From: Azospirillum baldaniorum
Lineage (GTDB): Bacteria; Pseudomonadota; Alphaproteobacteria; Azospirillales; Azospirillaceae
NCBI RefSeq assembly: GCF_003119195.2
Contig: NZ_CP022253.1
Span: 1,993,001-2,057,000 of the forward strand
Direction of reading: 5' to 3'
Length of the DNA stretch: 64,000 bases
Shown here: one piece after another, positions 27,052-35,195 of the stretch
Position numbering within the stretch: position 1 is the stretch's first letter
How the letters are laid out: each line of letters starts with the position of its first letter
Notes under the pieces: model-generated
Seen by the model: the letters and a program-made list of their open reading frames with translations, nothing else
Database searches by the model: none
What the model was told of the DNA's origin: nothing
Position numbers and translations under genes: made by a program

Positions 27052-28071
27052 TCACTTGATGCGCTTCAGCGAGTCCTCGACGTAGGCGTTCGTGTAGGTC
27101 TTGGACAGGTCGATGTCCGTCGCGGCCACCGCCTTGTCGAAGGCCTTCAGCACCTTGTAGGCGGCCTCCGCCCCCTCCTGGGAGAAGCGGCCGTCGGGCG
27201 AGTAGGTCGGCTTGGAATGCTCGAAGGCCTGGGCGTAGAGCGTCTGGTTGCCGAGGAAGTATTCCGGCGGCAGGACCTTCAGGACGTCCTCGGTCTTGGC
27301 TTGATCCAGCCACTTCAGCGTCCGCACGAAGACGTCGACCAGCGCCTGGGTGGTCTTCGGATTCTCCTTGATGAAGGCCGGCGTGGTGTAGAGCACCGCC
27401 GCCGGGTACGGCCCGCCGTAGGTGTCGAGCGTGCCCTTCTCCGTCCGGGTGTCGGCGATGGTGGTGACGTCGCCGTCGGCCTCCAACTGGCTGATCACCG
27501 GGTCGAGGTTGGCAATGGCGTCGATCTCGCCACGCTTCACCGCGGCCACCGCGCTGGGGCCGCCGCCGACGCCGATGAAGGACACATCCTCCGGCGTCAT
27601 GCCGTGCTGGGTCAGCAGGTAGTTGACCATGAAGTTGGTCGAGGAACCGGGGGCGGTCACGCCGATCTTCTTGCCCTTCAGCTCCTTGATCGACGTGATC
27701 GTGCCGGCCTTGTTGACCGCGGCCAGAACGATGCCCGGATAACGGCCCAGCAGGGCGACGGCGGTGATCGGCTGGCCCTTGGCCTGCATTTGCACCGTGT
27801 GGTCGAAGGCGCCCGTCACGATGTCCGCCGAGCCGCCGACCAGCGCCTGGAGGCTCTTGGCGCCGCCGCCGAAGTCGTTGATCTCGACGTTCAGCCCGGC
27901 CTCCTTGAAGTAGCCGAGCCGCTCCGCCACCGTCAGCGGCAGGTAATAGAGCAACGGCTTGCCGCCGACCGCCAGCTTCAGGTCCTTCTTCTCGACCTGC
28001 TGGGCGTTCGCCCCGCCGATGCCGAAGGCCAGAACCACCGCCGCGGCGGCGATCACGCTTTTCATACGCAT
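27052..28071 (-). CDS. ABC transporter substrate-binding protein, SsuA/TauA/NMT1-like
   Basis: Periplasmic binding protein of 339 residues. Seen: signal peptide KSVIAAAAVVLAFGIGGANA with cleavage after ANA; KLAVGGKPLLYYLPLTVAERLGYFKEAGLNVEINDFGGGAKSLQALVGGSADIVTGAFDH (the family start), LKGKKIGVTAPGSSTNFMVNYLL and GVGGGPSAVAAVKRGEIDAIANLDPVISQL. These match the NMT1/THI5-like and aliphatic-sulfonate binding group. Ligand type (sulfonate, nitrile or pyrimidine) cannot be told. ATG 28071 has GGGAGGGAAG upstream. It is the last gene of an ATPase-permease-binding protein operon. Confidence 0.9.
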   Translation of the reverse strand: MRMKSVIAAAAVVLAFGIGGANAQQVEKKDLKLAVGGKPLLYYLPLTVAERLGYFKEAGLNVEINDFGGGAKSLQALVGGSADIVTGAFDHTVQMQAKGQPITAVALLGRYPGIVLAAVNKAGTITSIKELKGKKIGVTAPGSSTNFMVNYLLTQHGMTPEDVSFIGVGGGPSAVAAVKRGEIDAIANLDPVISQLEADGDVTTIADTRTEKGTLDTYGGPYPAAVLYTTPAFIKENPKTTQALVDVFVRTLKWLDQAKTEDVLKVLPPEYFLGNQTLYAQAFEHSKPTYSPDGRFSQEGAEAAYKVLKAFDKAVAATDIDLSKTYTNAYVEDSLKRIK

Positions 28072-28104
28072 GGCTTCCCTCCCAATTTTCTTGCTATGGC
28101 GCAG

Positions 28105-28914
28105 TCATCCCTGCGCGTTGGTCGTCTGCGCCTCCTGCGGGCGCCAGTGCAGAAGGCGTTTCTCGATGACGGTCACCACGGCGTCGATCACCACGACGAA
28201 GATCGTCAGCACCAGCATGCCGGAGAAGACGCCAACCGTGTCGAACACCCCCTCCGCCTGATGGATGCGGTAGCCGAGACCAGCGGCGGAGCCAAGATAC
28301 TCGCCCACCACCGCGCCGACCATGGCGAAGCCGACCGCGGTGTGCAGGCTGGAGAAGACCCAGGACAGGGCGGACGGCAGATAGACGTGCCGGAACAGGT
28401 GCCGGTTGCTCGCCCCCAGCATCTTCGCGTTGGCCAGCACCACCGGGCTGACCTCCTTCACACCCTGGTAGACGTTGAAGAAGACGATGAAGAAGACCAG
28501 CGTCACCCCCAGCGCCACCTTCGACCAGATGCCGAGGCCCAGCCACAGCGCGAAGATCGGCGCCAGCACCACGCGGGGCAGCGCGTTGACCGCCTTGATG
28601 TAGGGGTCAAAGACGATGGAGACCAAGGGCGCGCGGGCGAACCAGAAGCCGAAGGCGATTCCCGCCACCGTGCCGATGACGAAGGCCAGCGCGGTCTCCA
28701 GAAGGGTGATGCCGAGATGGTACCAGATCACCCCGGACGCAAAGTCGCTCCAGGTGCGCTCCAGCACCGCCAGCGGCGTGCCGAAGAAGAAGGGGCTCAG
28801 GATCTTCGTCGCGGTCAGGACGTGCCAGATCAGGAAAAAACCGATCAGCACGGCGACCTGCAGCAGCAGGATCACCGGACGGCTCGGCAGGCGTTTCACA
28901 CGGGCCACGGCCAT
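28105..28914 (-). CDS. ABC transporter permease, SsuC/TauC-like
   Basis: Inner-membrane subunit of 269 residues with about six hydrophobic segments. Seen: VILLLQVAVLIGFFLIWHVL, LLETALAFVIGTVAGIAFGFWFARAPL, and the EAA loop region KMLGASNRHLFRHVYLPSALSWVFSSLHTAVGFAMVGAVVGEYLGSAAGLGYRIHQAEG, where the permease contacts the ATPase (G-A-S...L-P at the EAA motif). It lies 33 bp before the binding-protein gene and 24 bp after the ATPase gene, a clear operon. GAGGA precedes ATG 28914. Confidence 0.92.
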   Translation of the reverse strand: MAVARVKRLPSRPVILLLQVAVLIGFFLIWHVLTATKILSPFFFGTPLAVLERTWSDFASGVIWYHLGITLLETALAFVIGTVAGIAFGFWFARAPLVSIVFDPYIKAVNALPRVVLAPIFALWLGLGIWSKVALGVTLVFFIVFFNVYQGVKEVSPVVLANAKMLGASNRHLFRHVYLPSALSWVFSSLHTAVGFAMVGAVVGEYLGSAAGLGYRIHQAEGVFDTVGVFSGMLVLTIFVVVIDAVVTVIEKRLLHWRPQEAQTTNAQG

Positions 28915-28938
28915 GGGGTCCTCACGTCGGCTTGGACG

Positions 28939-29793
28939 TCATTTCAGTTTGGTCTGGGCATAGCCCTTCAGCACTTCCTCGCGGAGCTGCCCCCAGATTT
29001 CCCGGTGCAGGTCGAGGAAGCGCGGCGTCATGCGGATTTCCGCCACGTCGCGCGGGCGCTCAAGATCCACCCGGTACTCGCCGATCAGCCGGGCGCCGGG
29101 GCCGGCGGACAGCACCAGCACCCGGTCGGACATGGAGATGGCCTCCTCCAGGTCGTGGGTGATGAAGACGACCGACTTGCGGTCCGCCGACCACAGGTCC
29201 AGCAGCTCGTTCTCCATCAGTTGCCGCGTCTGGATGTCGAGCGCCGAGAAGGGCTCGTCCATCAGCACGATCTTCGGATCGACGATCAGCGTCTGGGCCA
29301 GCGCCACCCGCTTGCGCATGCCGCCGGAGAGCTGGTGGGGGTAGCGGTCGCCGAAACGGTCCAGCCCGACGCGCGCCAGCCAGGGGCGCGCCCGTTCCTC
29401 CGCTTCGCGCCGCGGCACGCCGCGGAACTCCAGCCCGGCGGCGACATTTTCCAGCGCCGACTTCCAGGGCATCAGTGCGTCCGCCTGGAACATGTAGCCG
29501 GCGTGCGGATTGATGCCGTCGACCGGCTCCCCGAAGGTCAGGGCGCGCCCGGCGCTGGGGGCGAGAAGCCCAGCCGCAACGTTCAGGATGGTGGATTTGC
29601 CGCTGCCGGTCGGCCCGACGATCGACACGAACTCCCCCGCGGCAACCGACAGGGTCACGCCCTGGACCGCCGTGTAGGTCTGCCCGCGTCCGTCGGGCGA
29701 TGGAAAGGTGCAGGTCACGCCGTCCAGGCGGAGCGCGGCCTTGTCCGCCCCCTCCGTCCGCAGGGCGGCCGCCACGGCGGCGCTGTCTGACAT
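28939..29793 (-). CDS. ABC transporter ATP-binding protein, SsuB/TauB-like
   Basis: Nucleotide-binding subunit of 284 residues. Seen: Walker A GPTGSGKSTILNVAAGL, Q-loop region YMFQADALMPWKSALENV, signature LSGGMRKRVALAQTL, Walker B KIVLMDEPFSALD, and H-loop VFITHDLEEAISMSDRVLVLS. It powers import by the permease and binding protein encoded next to it. The real start is ATG 29793; the frame extends one codon upstream to a TTG. It is the first gene of the operon. Confidence 0.93.
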   Translation of the reverse strand: MSDSAAVAAALRTEGADKAALRLDGVTCTFPSPDGRGQTYTAVQGVTLSVAAGEFVSIVGPTGSGKSTILNVAAGLLAPSAGRALTFGEPVDGINPHAGYMFQADALMPWKSALENVAAGLEFRGVPRREAEERARPWLARVGLDRFGDRYPHQLSGGMRKRVALAQTLIVDPKIVLMDEPFSALDIQTRQLMENELLDLWSADRKSVVFITHDLEEAISMSDRVLVLSAGPGARLIGEYRVDLERPRDVAEIRMTPRFLDLHREIWGQLREEVLKGYAQTKLK

Positions 29794-29895
29794 CAATGCG
29801 TTCCGTCCCTGATGGTCGTTTTCACGGCATCTTGGCGGAATGAGGCGGCGTCGGCAATGGGTGCAGCCAACAATTGTTGCCGCGGACGGTGAGAC

Positions 29896-30771
29896 TCAGT
29901 CCAGCCGCGCGAAGAAGGCCATGATCGCCGCCCCCACCCCTTGCGGCCATTGATGCGGGTAGAAGCGCCCGTTGCGTGTCCGGTCGTCGGCCAGCGGACA
30001 CCACAGAACCGGGTTCTCCTCGCCCTCGGCGCCATAGCGCCGGCAGTTGAAGCGGCGCGGCTCGTCGGGCTCGCTGCCCGTCGGCAGGCCGTCCTGGGCC
30101 AGCAGAGCACGGCGCAGGCGCAGGGCTTCGGAGACCGGCACCTGCTCGTCGCGCGGGTTGTGCAGGACCATGGCGGCGACCGGCCCGCCGCAGTCCTTGG
30201 GCCGCGCGGACCCGCCTCCGACGCTGGCCAGCCCGCGGATCACCCCGCCCCGCGCGCAGGCGAGGCTGTTGGCGAAGGACCCGCCCAGCGAATGGCCGAC
30301 GACGAACACCCGGCCCATGTCGATGCAATAGCTCGCCGCCATGCTCTCCAGAACGGCGTCGAACAGACGGAAATCGCGCAGCCGGTCCGGCGGGTCGCCG
30401 GGATCGGACCAGACGTTCAAGCCGCGGGCGTCCTTCAGGCTGGCAGGATAGACGATGATCGCCGGCTCCTCCGCCTGCCCTTCCAGGCCGAAGTAGCGCC
30501 GCACCTCGGCGTTGCTGTTGGTCCGCCCGTGGAAGGCGACGACGAGGCTGTGCGGACGGTCGGGGCGGTAGCCGTCCGGCACGGCCACGATCATGCCGCG
30601 CGCCGTGCCGTCCAGTGCCACATGGTCGGGCACCGTTGCCGGGGCCGGCGTTCCGCAGCCGCGCGATAATTGCTGCGGCGCCACATTATTAACCAATTCC
30701 GCCGATAAGCCCTGAAAGGCCCACAGAATCAGCATGGTCGCAGCGCAAAATGCGCAAAATTGTTTCGCCAT
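29896..30771 (-). CDS. Secreted polyhydroxybutyrate-depolymerase/LpqC-like esterase
   Basis: Protein of 291 residues. An N-terminal hydrophobic stretch FCAFCAATMLILWAFQGLSA fits a signal peptide. Then VVAFHGRTNSNAEVRRYFGLEGQAEEPAIIVYPASLKDARG, the D-x-x-Y-C-I-D stretch, nucleophile elbow VFVVGHSLGGSFANSLAC, and PRDEQVPVSEALRLRR (acid), with several Cys as in the secreted PHB depolymerase/feruloyl-esterase (LpqC) group. The catalytic His is probably FYPHQWP. Natural substrate unknown: polyhydroxybutyrate oligomers or plant esters are possible. It is divergent from the ClpP-like gene. Confidence 0.8.
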   Translation of the reverse strand: MAKQFCAFCAATMLILWAFQGLSAELVNNVAPQQLSRGCGTPAPATVPDHVALDGTARGMIVAVPDGYRPDRPHSLVVAFHGRTNSNAEVRRYFGLEGQAEEPAIIVYPASLKDARGLNVWSDPGDPPDRLRDFRLFDAVLESMAASYCIDMGRVFVVGHSLGGSFANSLACARGGVIRGLASVGGGSARPKDCGGPVAAMVLHNPRDEQVPVSEALRLRRALLAQDGLPTGSEPDEPRRFNCRRYGAEGEENPVLWCPLADDRTRNGRFYPHQWPQGVGAAIMAFFARLD

Positions 30772-30902
30772 TCACAGCCCAGACGATCGCCTTCCTCCAT
30801 AAACAGCCTGCTGCGAAGGACGTTGCACTTTCGGACAGGCTTCGCGTTAACCATCACGCAAGCATTTCCCGGCACCCTCCTTCCCAGAGCAAGGAGGTTT
30901 CG

Positions 30903-31568
30903 ATGCCGGTTCGCGCGACTGCACGCATGATGGTTCTGGGGCTGCTGCTGGCCGTCGGCTCGTCTGGGGCTGCGACCGCCGACAGCCTGTCGGTGAACCG
31001 TCCGAACCCGGTGCCGCCCCCTGTCGCCTCCGACTTTCCCGACGCCACGCTGGTCCGCGTCGATCAGGTGGACTCAACCACGCTGCGGCTGGACGGCATC
31101 ATCACCCCGGCCGTGGAGCAGCGCTTCTCCGACGCGCTGCGCAGCGTTCCAGCCGGCCAGCCGGTGGTGGTCGAACTGTCGAGCCCCGGCGGCTTCACCA
31201 CCGCGGGCTACCGCATGATCGATCTGATGCTGGCGGAACGGCAGGCGGGGCGTGCCGTCGCCACCCGCGTGGCCGGCGGGCAGTCCTGCGAGAGCATGTG
31301 CGTCGGCCTCTATCTGGCCGGCTACCCGCGCTACGCCGCGCCAACCGCCGAGTTCATGGTGCACGCCCCGCGTCTGGCCGAGAACGGACGCATGACGCTG
31401 CGCTCCACCGACCAGATGGTGAAGCGTCTGGTCGCGCTGGGCGCCGCCCCCGCCTGGATCGAACGGGTGCGGGCCGCCGGCGGTTTCTCCGGCAGCCTCG
31501 ATTACCGCGACAACGCCGATCATCTGGCGGCGGTGGGCGCCAACATCGTCACCCACCTGATCCGCTGA
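30903..31568 (+). CDS. Exported ClpP-like serine protease-fold protein
   Basis: Protein of 221 residues. Seen: a signal peptide RATARMMVLGLLLAVGSSGAATA; then VVVELSSPGGFTTAGYRMIDLM (the S-P-G-G loop of ClpP/SppA-type crotonase-fold proteases), GQSCESMCVGLYLAGYPRYAAPTAEFMVHAP, where the nucleophile Ser sits in C-E-S-M-C and the His in MVHAP. Cys residues flank the Ser, suggesting a periplasmic disulfide. AAGGAGG lies 6 bases before ATG 30903. Related envelope proteins are described as predicted periplasmic proteases; the substrate is unknown. Confidence 0.75.
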   Translation: MPVRATARMMVLGLLLAVGSSGAATADSLSVNRPNPVPPPVASDFPDATLVRVDQVDSTTLRLDGIITPAVEQRFSDALRSVPAGQPVVVELSSPGGFTTAGYRMIDLMLAERQAGRAVATRVAGGQSCESMCVGLYLAGYPRYAAPTAEFMVHAPRLAENGRMTLRSTDQMVKRLVALGAAPAWIERVRAAGGFSGSLDYRDNADHLAAVGANIVTHLIR

Positions 31569-31574
31569 CGTTCG

Positions 31575-32756
31575 TTACGCTTCACTTTCCACGAGGCGCC
31601 GGGCGATCTCCGGCATGACCGCCGCGTCGACGTTGGCGAAGGCGAAGCGCAGGTAATCGTCCTGGCCCGGACCGAACATGGAGCCGGGCAGGCACAGGAT
31701 GTTGTGATCGCGGGCCAGCCCCTCGGCCACGTCGTGGGCGCGCTTGCCGGCGAAGGGATGCCGGACATAGGCGAAATAGGCCCCGATGCTGGCGATGCGG
31801 TAGCCGGTGCCGCTGGCCTCCATCGCCGACTGGAAGGCGTGGACGCGGGCCAGGATGTCGCCCCGCTTCTCCGCCACCCAGCCGTCCAGTTTCTCCAGCC
31901 CGAACAGCGCCGCCTTCTGGCCGACATGCGGGGCGCAGATGGCCAGGCAATCCATGACCTTGCGCGCCTGGGACAGCAGACCGGCGTCGGCGATCACCGC
32001 GCCGACCCGATAGCCGGCGAGGCTGTAGACCTTGGAGAAGCTGTAGAGCTGGACCAGCGTGCGCTGCCAACCGGGCCGCTGGAACAGCCCATGCGGCGTG
32101 CGCCCATCCCAATCCGGAAAGTCGCGGTAGGTCTCGTCGAGCAGCAGCTTGACGCCGCGCCGCTCGCACAGTTCGTACAGCGCCGCTATGGCGTCGGGCG
32201 AGGCGATGGCGCCGGTCGGGTTGTTGGGGGAGATCAGCACCAGCGCGCGGGTCCCGGCGTCGATCAGCCGCTCGGCCGCCGCCGGGTCGGGGATCAGCCC
32301 GTTCTCCTCGCGCAGCGCCAGCGGCCGGGCCTCGATGCCCAGCATGTCCAGCGTCATCTTGTGATTGAAGTACCAGGGGGCGGGCAGGATCACGTTGTCG
32401 CCGGCCCGCGCCAGCCCCATCACCGCCACCGCGAAGGCCTGGTTGCAGCCGGCGGTGATCAGCACCTCGTTCGCCGCGACCTCGCCGCCATAGAGCGATC
32501 CGGTGCGCCGGGCCAGCGCGGCGGTCAGCGGCGGGATGCCGTCGATGGCGGTGTAGCGCGCCGTGTCCGGGGCCCGCACCTGCTCGGCCAGATGGGCGGT
32601 CAGCGCGTCGGCGGGCGGATAGCCGGGCACCGCCTGACAGAGGTCGATCAGCGGCTTGTCCGCCGGAAAGCTGCGACCCTCGACCCAGCGCCACGCCTCG
32701 GCGATGGGCGGGGCCTCGGTGGCGGCGACGAGCGGGTTGACGTCTCTGCGGTCCAT
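31575..32756 (-). CDS. Pyridoxal-phosphate aminotransferase, class I/II
   Basis: Protein of 393 residues. Seen: LIDLCQAVPGYPPADALT, DGIPPLTAALARRTG, VLITAGCNQAFAVAVMGLARAGDNVILPAPWYFNHKMTLDMLGIEARPL, SPNNPTGAI, LLLDETYRDFPDWDG and PLP lysine K242 in QLYSFSKVYSLAGYRVG; the substrate-carboxylate Arg follows in the C-terminal half. The group includes aspartate-like and aromatic aminotransferases. The start is uncertain: ATG 32756 was chosen because it begins the conserved body; ATG 32801 is in frame. It follows the diaminopropionate lyase gene by 126 bp on the same strand. Confidence 0.87.
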   Translation of the reverse strand: MDRRDVNPLVAATEAPPIAEAWRWVEGRSFPADKPLIDLCQAVPGYPPADALTAHLAEQVRAPDTARYTAIDGIPPLTAALARRTGSLYGGEVAANEVLITAGCNQAFAVAVMGLARAGDNVILPAPWYFNHKMTLDMLGIEARPLALREENGLIPDPAAAERLIDAGTRALVLISPNNPTGAIASPDAIAALYELCERRGVKLLLDETYRDFPDWDGRTPHGLFQRPGWQRTLVQLYSFSKVYSLAGYRVGAVIADAGLLSQARKVMDCLAICAPHVGQKAALFGLEKLDGWVAEKRGDILARVHAFQSAMEASGTGYRIASIGAYFAYVRHPFAGKRAHDVAEGLARDHNILCLPGSMFGPGQDDYLRFAFANVDAAVMPEIARRLVESEA

Positions 32757-32882
32757 TCCCTGATGTCCAGTCTGCGGGGTCCGATTTTTATGGGGCGCCA
32801 TGGTGGACCGGGCCGCCGGGCTCGCGCAAGGGACCAGAACAGGGGAACGCGCATGGCAGGCCAAGCGGAGACAAAGCAGGCG

Positions 32883-34115
32883 TCAGGCGCCGCCCAGCAC
32901 CGCGTCCGGCTTACGGCCCACCAGGGACTCATAGACCTCGGGGTCGGTCGCCCCTTCCGATCCGAAGACCAGAACGCGGGCATCCGGGGCGAGGCCCAGG
33001 CTGGCGCGGGTCGCCGGGTCCGCCGCGGCGCAGAGCAGGCCGGCCAGACCGGCGACGCCGGATTCCCCGCCCACGATGGGCCGCCCGCCGTGCCGCCCCT
33101 CGGCCAACAGGCGCATGGTCGCCACCGCCGCGTCGTCGGGGATGGTCAGGAAATCGTCGGCCCCGCGCTCCAGGATCGCCCAGGCCAGCAGGGACACCTC
33201 CCCGCAGGCGAGCCCGGCCATCAGCGTTTCCAGATCGCCCTTGGACGGCGTCGGGCGGCCGTTGACGGCGCTCTGGTACAGGCAGTCGGCGGCGTGCGGC
33301 TCCACCACCACGAAGCGCGGGCGCTGGCGGCCCCAGCTTTCCCACAGATGGCCGCAGACGGCGGCGGGCAAGGCCCCCACCCCGCCCTGCACGAAGACGT
33401 GGGTCGGGCGCTCGCTGGCCGGAAGCTGGCTGATCGCCTCCTCCACCATCACGGTGTAGCCCTGCATCACGTCGCGGGGGATGTCCATGTAGCCGGTGTA
33501 GGAGGTGTCGGAAACGACGTGCCGGCCATGCTCCCGTGCGTCCGCCGCAGCCTGCCGCACCGCGTCGTCGTAGTTGCCGGCCACGCGGACGACGCGGGCG
33601 TCGAAAGATTCGATCGCCTGCTGCCGCCCCTGCGAGCAGTTGCCGGGAATGTAGATGACGCAGCCGCAGCCGAACACCTGAGCGCCCCAGGCGACGGAGC
33701 GACCGTGGTTGCCGTCGGTCGCCGTGGTCACCGTGATGCCGCGGGTCACCTTGGCGTAGCGCCCGACCACCAGATCCAGCGCGGTCACCGGCACGCCGGG
33801 CACGCGGGCCTGCACCTCGCGCACCAGCAGGCGCAGCACGGCGTAGGCGCCGCCCAGCGCCTTGAAGCTGTGCAGGTTGAAGCGGCTGCTCTCGTCCTTG
33901 TACCAGATGCGGTCGATGCCGGCGGCGCGGGCCAGCCCGCCCAGCGAGCGCAGCGGGGTCGGGGCGTAGCCGGGCCAGGCGCCGATCTCGGTCATCGCGT
34001 CCTGGAAGGCGGCGCGGCTCAGGATCGCCCGTTCGGCGGGCCCGTAGGGCTGGTCCGTGTCGGCGCGCGGATTCGAGAAGAGACGCGGGGTGCCAAGCGG
34101 CGGCAGGTCGGACAT
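32883..34115 (-). CDS. Diaminopropionate ammonia-lyase
   Basis: PLP enzyme of 410 residues, fold type II. It converts 2,3-diaminopropionate to pyruvate and ammonia. Seen: GYAPTPLRSLGGLA, YKDESSRFNLHSFKALGGAYA with PLP lysine K85, ATDGNHGRSVAWGAQVFGCGCVIYIPGNCSQGRQQAIESFDARVVRV, VSDTSYTGYMDIPRDVMQGYTVMVEEA, FVQGGVGALPAA (phosphate loop), and GGESGVAGLAGL near the C-terminus. These match E. coli YgeX. ATG 34115 has GGAGAG upstream. Placed before the aminotransferase, it suggests a small amino-acid catabolic pair. Confidence 0.93.
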   Translation of the reverse strand: MSDLPPLGTPRLFSNPRADTDQPYGPAERAILSRAAFQDAMTEIGAWPGYAPTPLRSLGGLARAAGIDRIWYKDESSRFNLHSFKALGGAYAVLRLLVREVQARVPGVPVTALDLVVGRYAKVTRGITVTTATDGNHGRSVAWGAQVFGCGCVIYIPGNCSQGRQQAIESFDARVVRVAGNYDDAVRQAAADAREHGRHVVSDTSYTGYMDIPRDVMQGYTVMVEEAISQLPASERPTHVFVQGGVGALPAAVCGHLWESWGRQRPRFVVVEPHAADCLYQSAVNGRPTPSKGDLETLMAGLACGEVSLLAWAILERGADDFLTIPDDAAVATMRLLAEGRHGGRPIVGGESGVAGLAGLLCAAADPATRASLGLAPDARVLVFGSEGATDPEVYESLVGRKPDAVLGGA

Positions 34116-34302
34116 CGTGTTCGCTCTCCAGCGCCGCAAGGACGGCCGCAGCCACGAAAGCATTGCCGGCCACGCCGCGTCAAGCCACGCGCGTTGTCCC
34201 CGGACAAAGCGCCGCGAGCTGTGCTAACAGCGCCTCCCCCCGCGGTCCGGCCGGCGCGCCGAAGGCGGCGGGGTCCCCGTTCCTCAAGGAGATGGTTCCG
34301 TC

Positions 34303-34584
34303 GTGACGACCGGTTTCAACACCACCGCCGCCGACCAATTGAAGCAGTTCGCCGACCGCATGGAGCGGTTGATGGACGAGATCGACGGCCTGAAGGCCGA
34401 CCTGAAGGACCTGCGCAGCGAGGTCAAATCCGCCGGCTTCAACATCAAGGCGCTCGACAAGCTGGTCGCCATCCGCCGCAAGGACGCCGGCGAGCAGGAG
34501 GCCGAGCTGCTGAACGACCTGATGCTCTACGCCCACGCCACCGGCACGCCGTTGGACATCGTGGTCCCCGAGCCGGCCGAGTGA
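34303..34584 (+). CDS. GapR-like nucleoid-associated protein (DUF2312)
   Basis: Protein of 93 residues. Seen: TAADQLKQFADRMERLMDEIDGLKADLKDLRSEVKSAGFNIKALDKLVAIRRKD, an all-helical coiled-coil protein with the family pattern L-x-x-F-x-x-R-I/M-E-R-L...L-x-x-E-x-K-x-x-G-F-x/D-x-K-A-L/M-x-x-x-I/V-x-x-R. GapR in Caulobacter binds overtwisted DNA as a tetramer and aids replication. The C-terminus (YAHATGTPLDIVVPEPAE) is longer than the minimal family. GTG start at 34303 with AAGGAGATG upstream. It may be one of several paralogues in the genome. Confidence 0.87.
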   Translation: MTTGFNTTAADQLKQFADRMERLMDEIDGLKADLKDLRSEVKSAGFNIKALDKLVAIRRKDAGEQEAELLNDLMLYAHATGTPLDIVVPEPAE

Positions 34585-34623
34585 CGATTTAAATAAAGGA
34601 TCGTTGCGAAGCCGCATCATGAT

Positions 34624-34705
34624 TGTTCCGGGGGCGCAACATGACGTTTCGCTTCCGGAACATGTCGTTGCGTAAGCGCATCAAAGCGCTGATAGCTTAG
34701 CGCTT
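34624..34705. terminator. Hairpins between convergent gapR-like and fliN genes
   Basis: Two stems: TGTTCCGG (34624-34631) with CCGGAACA (34655-34662), and AAGCGCT (34684-34690) with AGCGCTT (34699-34705), the second overlapping the fliN stop. A bidirectional termination region is likely; no clear U-tract. Confidence 0.4.
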
Positions 34706-34999
34706 CCACTCGCGGCTGGATTTCACGAAGTCGGTCAGGGTGACGCCGATCTTGTCATCCACGATGACCACCTCGCCGCGGGCAACGAGGACGCCCTCCA
34801 CATAGACGTCGGTCGGGTCCTTCAAGTGCCGGTCCAGTTCCACGACGGCGCCGCGGCCGAGCTTCAGAAGGTCGCGGACGCGCAGCATGGCGGTGCCGAT
34901 GACCACCTTGATCTCGACCGGCGCGTCGCCGATGGCGAAGGCGTCGCTGCTCATGTCGTCGGACGAGCCGGCGCCCAGCAGATCGTCGATGTTGGCCAT
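34697..34999 (-). CDS. fliN: Flagellar motor switch protein FliN
   Basis: Small C-ring subunit of 100 residues. Seen: VEIKVVIGTAMLRVRDLLKLGRGAVVELDRHLKDPTDVYVEGVLVARGEVVIVDDKIGVTLTDFV, the full SpoA/FliMN domain (V-x-V-x-L-G-x-x-x-x-x-x-x-L-L-x-L-x-x-G-x-V-x-x-L). ATG 34999 has AAGGAG upstream. It stands alone here with no other flagellar genes nearby, so it is either a dispersed or a second copy. It works with FliM and FliG in rotation and switching. Confidence 0.93.
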   Translation of the reverse strand: MANIDDLLGAGSSDDMSSDAFAIGDAPVEIKVVIGTAMLRVRDLLKLGRGAVVELDRHLKDPTDVYVEGVLVARGEVVIVDDKIGVTLTDFVKSSREWKR

Positions 35000-35195
35000 G
35001 CCGCACTCCTTCACCCCGGGTCACCGGACCCTTCCAACCGACTAGAGTTACCGCACCAGGGGCGCCGGAGCAACGGCGACCGTCGCAACAGCCTGCGACA
35101 AGGATGGGAAACAACAGCGCAGATTTGGTTTTCCTGCGCCAGCTTGTGTTGATACCCTGCCCGTCCGACGTGAAACCAGCCGCGAAGGCAGAGCC

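Noticed and set aside
26989-29790. A plus-strand frame of about 930 codons opposite the ABC importer operon
   Set aside because: Antisense of three ABC transporter genes with intact motifs; no motif of its own.
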